Below are positions 62,792-64,000 of a stretch of DNA of 64,000 bases, one piece after another (the first letter of the stretch is position 1; every line of letters begins with the position of its first letter). The notes under the pieces were generated by a model, which ran no database searches, was not told where the DNA came from, and worked only from the letters and a program-made list of their open reading frames with translations. This stretch comes from Arthrobacter sp. SW1 (GTDB lineage: Bacteria > Actinomycetota > Actinomycetes > Actinomycetales > Micrococcaceae), in contig NZ_MJLT01000005.1 of assembly GCF_001766675.1 (NCBI RefSeq), forward strand, positions 1 through 64,000. Reading direction: 5' to 3'. Made by a program: the position numbers and the translations under genes.

Positions 62792-63607
62792 TCAGGCTCC
62801 CAGCTTCATCCCGGCGAGGAGCGTCTCGATCACCTGGGCCACGCCGTCGTCGTCGAAATGCGGCGCCTGGCGGCCGGCCGCGGTGATCGCTTCCGGATGG
62901 CCGCTGGCCATGGCGTAGCCGTGGCCGGCCCAGCGGAGCATCTCGATGTCGTTGGGCATGTCCCCGAACGCCACCACCTCCGACGCCGGGATGCCCAGCG
63001 AGGCGGCGTATTCGGCGAGGGTAACGGCCTTGTTCACCCCGGGCGCGGACATTTCCAGCAGCGCGGTGCGCGGCGCCGAGTGCGTGGTTTCCACCAGGTG
63101 CGCGACGACGGGCTGCACCTGCGCGAGGAACGCGTCCGGGGTGCCGGTGCGGGTCACCGCGAGGAACTTCACGACGGCGTCCTCCGCCGTGAGCGTCTCG
63201 TCCAGTGGTGCGGGGCTGAACTCGGCAAGCAGTTCGCTGGTGGGGTTCTCGACGAAGCCGGGTTCGAGGTGGAAGCCGGCGACGGTTTCGGCGGCGAACA
63301 GCGCGTCCGGGCACAGTTCCTTGATGAGGCGGCGGGCTTCGAGGACGGCGTCGAGCCCGATGGCGCGGGCGGACAGCAGTTTGTCTTCCTCGAGGTCCCA
63401 CAGCACCGCGCCGTTGGAGCAGATGACGGTGCCGCTGTGGCCGAGCTGTTCGCGGAGCGGGTAGAGCCAGCGCGGCGGGCGGCCGGTCACGAAGACGATC
63501 TCGACGCCGGCCTCGGCGCAGGCGTGGAAGGCGCGGACGGTGCGGCTGCTGATCCGGCCGTCGTGGCCGAGGATGGTGCCGTCGATGTCACTTGCTACAA
63601 GCCGCAT
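62792..63607 (-). CDS. HAD-superfamily hydrolase, Cof type
   Basis: A 271-residue Cof-type phosphatase. Motif I LVASDIDGTILGHDG (about 3-17), motif II VFVTGRPPRWL, the cap domain with an acidic core, and motif IV VVAFGDMPNDIEMLRWAG. The substrate is unknown, probably a sugar phosphate. It follows the PfkB gene on the same strand by 29 bases, so the two may be cotranscribed and act on related sugars. Confidence 0.88.
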   Translation of the reverse strand: MRLVASDIDGTILGHDGRISSRTVRAFHACAEAGVEIVFVTGRPPRWLYPLREQLGHSGTVICSNGAVLWDLEEDKLLSARAIGLDAVLEARRLIKELCPDALFAAETVAGFHLEPGFVENPTSELLAEFSPAPLDETLTAEDAVVKFLAVTRTGTPDAFLAQVQPVVAHLVETTHSAPRTALLEMSAPGVNKAVTLAEYAASLGIPASEVVAFGDMPNDIEMLRWAGHGYAMASGHPEAITAAGRQAPHFDDDGVAQVIETLLAGMKLGA

Positions 63608-63636
63608 CCTGCCAGTCTACGGGGCCTGTTCCGGGG

Positions 63637-64000
63637 CTACTTCCCGGCGTTGAGGGCGTTCATCTCCGCGCGGGTGGGCGGATTGGCGCCGGCCCGGGAC
63701 ACCGTGATGGCGGCCGCGCTTGCCGCGTGGGCCAGCAGTTCGCGCAGCACCTCAGCGGGCATGGCGCGCAGGGCTTCCCGGTTCTGCGCGCCGTCCAGCC
63801 CGCGGTCCACCACGCCGGAGAGCAGGGCGGCCATGAAGGAATCGCCCGCGCCCACAGTGTCCGCGACCTTGACCTTGGGCGCGGGAACCTCGGCCTCACC
63901 CGCGGCGGTGACACCCCACGGACCGGCGGAACCGCGGGTGACCACCACCATGGCGGGGCCCTGACGGCCGGAGGCGCTGCCCAGGCTGAGCCAGCGGCGG
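63637..64000 (-). CDS. PfkB-family carbohydrate kinase, C-terminal part (runs off the right edge)
   Basis: About 120 C-terminal residues of a ribokinase/fructokinase-type enzyme. VVVTRGSAGPWGVTAAGEAEV is followed by VADTVGAGDSFMAALLSG, the PfkB signature 2 with the catalytic Asp in GAGD, then AITVSRAGANPPTRAEM. The N-terminal half lies outside the window. Likely phosphorylates fructose or another sugar. Confidence 0.88.
   Translation of the reverse strand, partial: RRWLSLGSASGRQGPAMVVVTRGSAGPWGVTAAGEAEVPAPKVKVADTVGAGDSFMAALLSGVVDRGLDGAQNREALRAMPAEVLRELLAHAASAAAITVSRAGANPPTRAEMNALNAGK

Overview
The window looks like a chromosomal segment of a high-GC actinobacterium of the Arthrobacter/Pseudarthrobacter/Paenarthrobacter group (Micrococcaceae). 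The grounds are the Arthrobacter-like first ~79 nt of a 16S rRNA gene at the left edge, strong G/C third-position bias, many GTG starts and ATGA/GTGA start-stop overlaps, and the actinobacterial gene order dacB - DUF2342 metalloprotease - tilS - hpt - ftsH - folE - folP - folB - folK - DUF3180 - DUF2520 - panC (from memory, the order of M. tuberculosis Rv3628 to Rv3602c).

Layout. 1-826: 16S rRNA 5' end on the minus strand, its leader and a candidate promoter. 827-19897: mainly a minus-strand core block (drug efflux, pantothenate, two PH-domain proteins, folate, FtsH, salvage phosphoribosyltransferase, tRNA-lysidine synthetase, metalloprotease, PBP4-type peptidase). A five-gene SipW-type secretion module (11631-14781) interrupts it exactly between ftsH and hpt. 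20034-23790: ppa, then a WXG100-like protein gene with three linked genes. 23863-35408: mixed housekeeping genes (HAD, SerRS, diacylglycerol kinase, PheA, rhodanese, peptidase E, amidase, peptide transporter), including an AbiEi/DUF559-like gene flanked by ~56-bp direct repeats. 35580-49033: phosphoglucomutase, nitroreductase, thioredoxin-reductase-like protein, nucleobase permease, SDR, DUF222/HNH protein, DUF2975/XRE pair, VanZ-RDD fusion, HAD and glycerate kinase. 49074-54423: a frameshifted gene, an 877-residue adenylation-carrier-acyltransferase protein with a near-consensus DtxR/IdeR box at its start, a phosphodiesterase and proC. 54560-62697: ribulose-monophosphate enzymes HPS and PHI, divergent from a LuxR-type regulator, followed by an ankyrin - FdrA-like - DUF1116 - permease operon. 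The right edge cuts a PfkB-family kinase.

How they may work together. The folate, pantothenate and nucleotide-salvage genes form a biosynthetic core. The SipW module carries a dedicated signal peptidase, three substrates with the alternative signal peptide and one LPxTG-type wall protein, so it probably builds a surface structure. At 54.5-62.7 kb a regulator with a kinase-like but degenerate sensor lies between formaldehyde-handling genes and an operon related to E. coli fdrA-ylbE (oxamate carbamoyltransferase); CTACCC-type motifs occur at both promoters. That operon, with its unusual ankyrin subunit, is the best candidate here for an undescribed metabolic system. The iron-box-controlled synthetase is the second.

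All calls come from reading the sequence; no database search was run. Most gene functions are family-level assignments.
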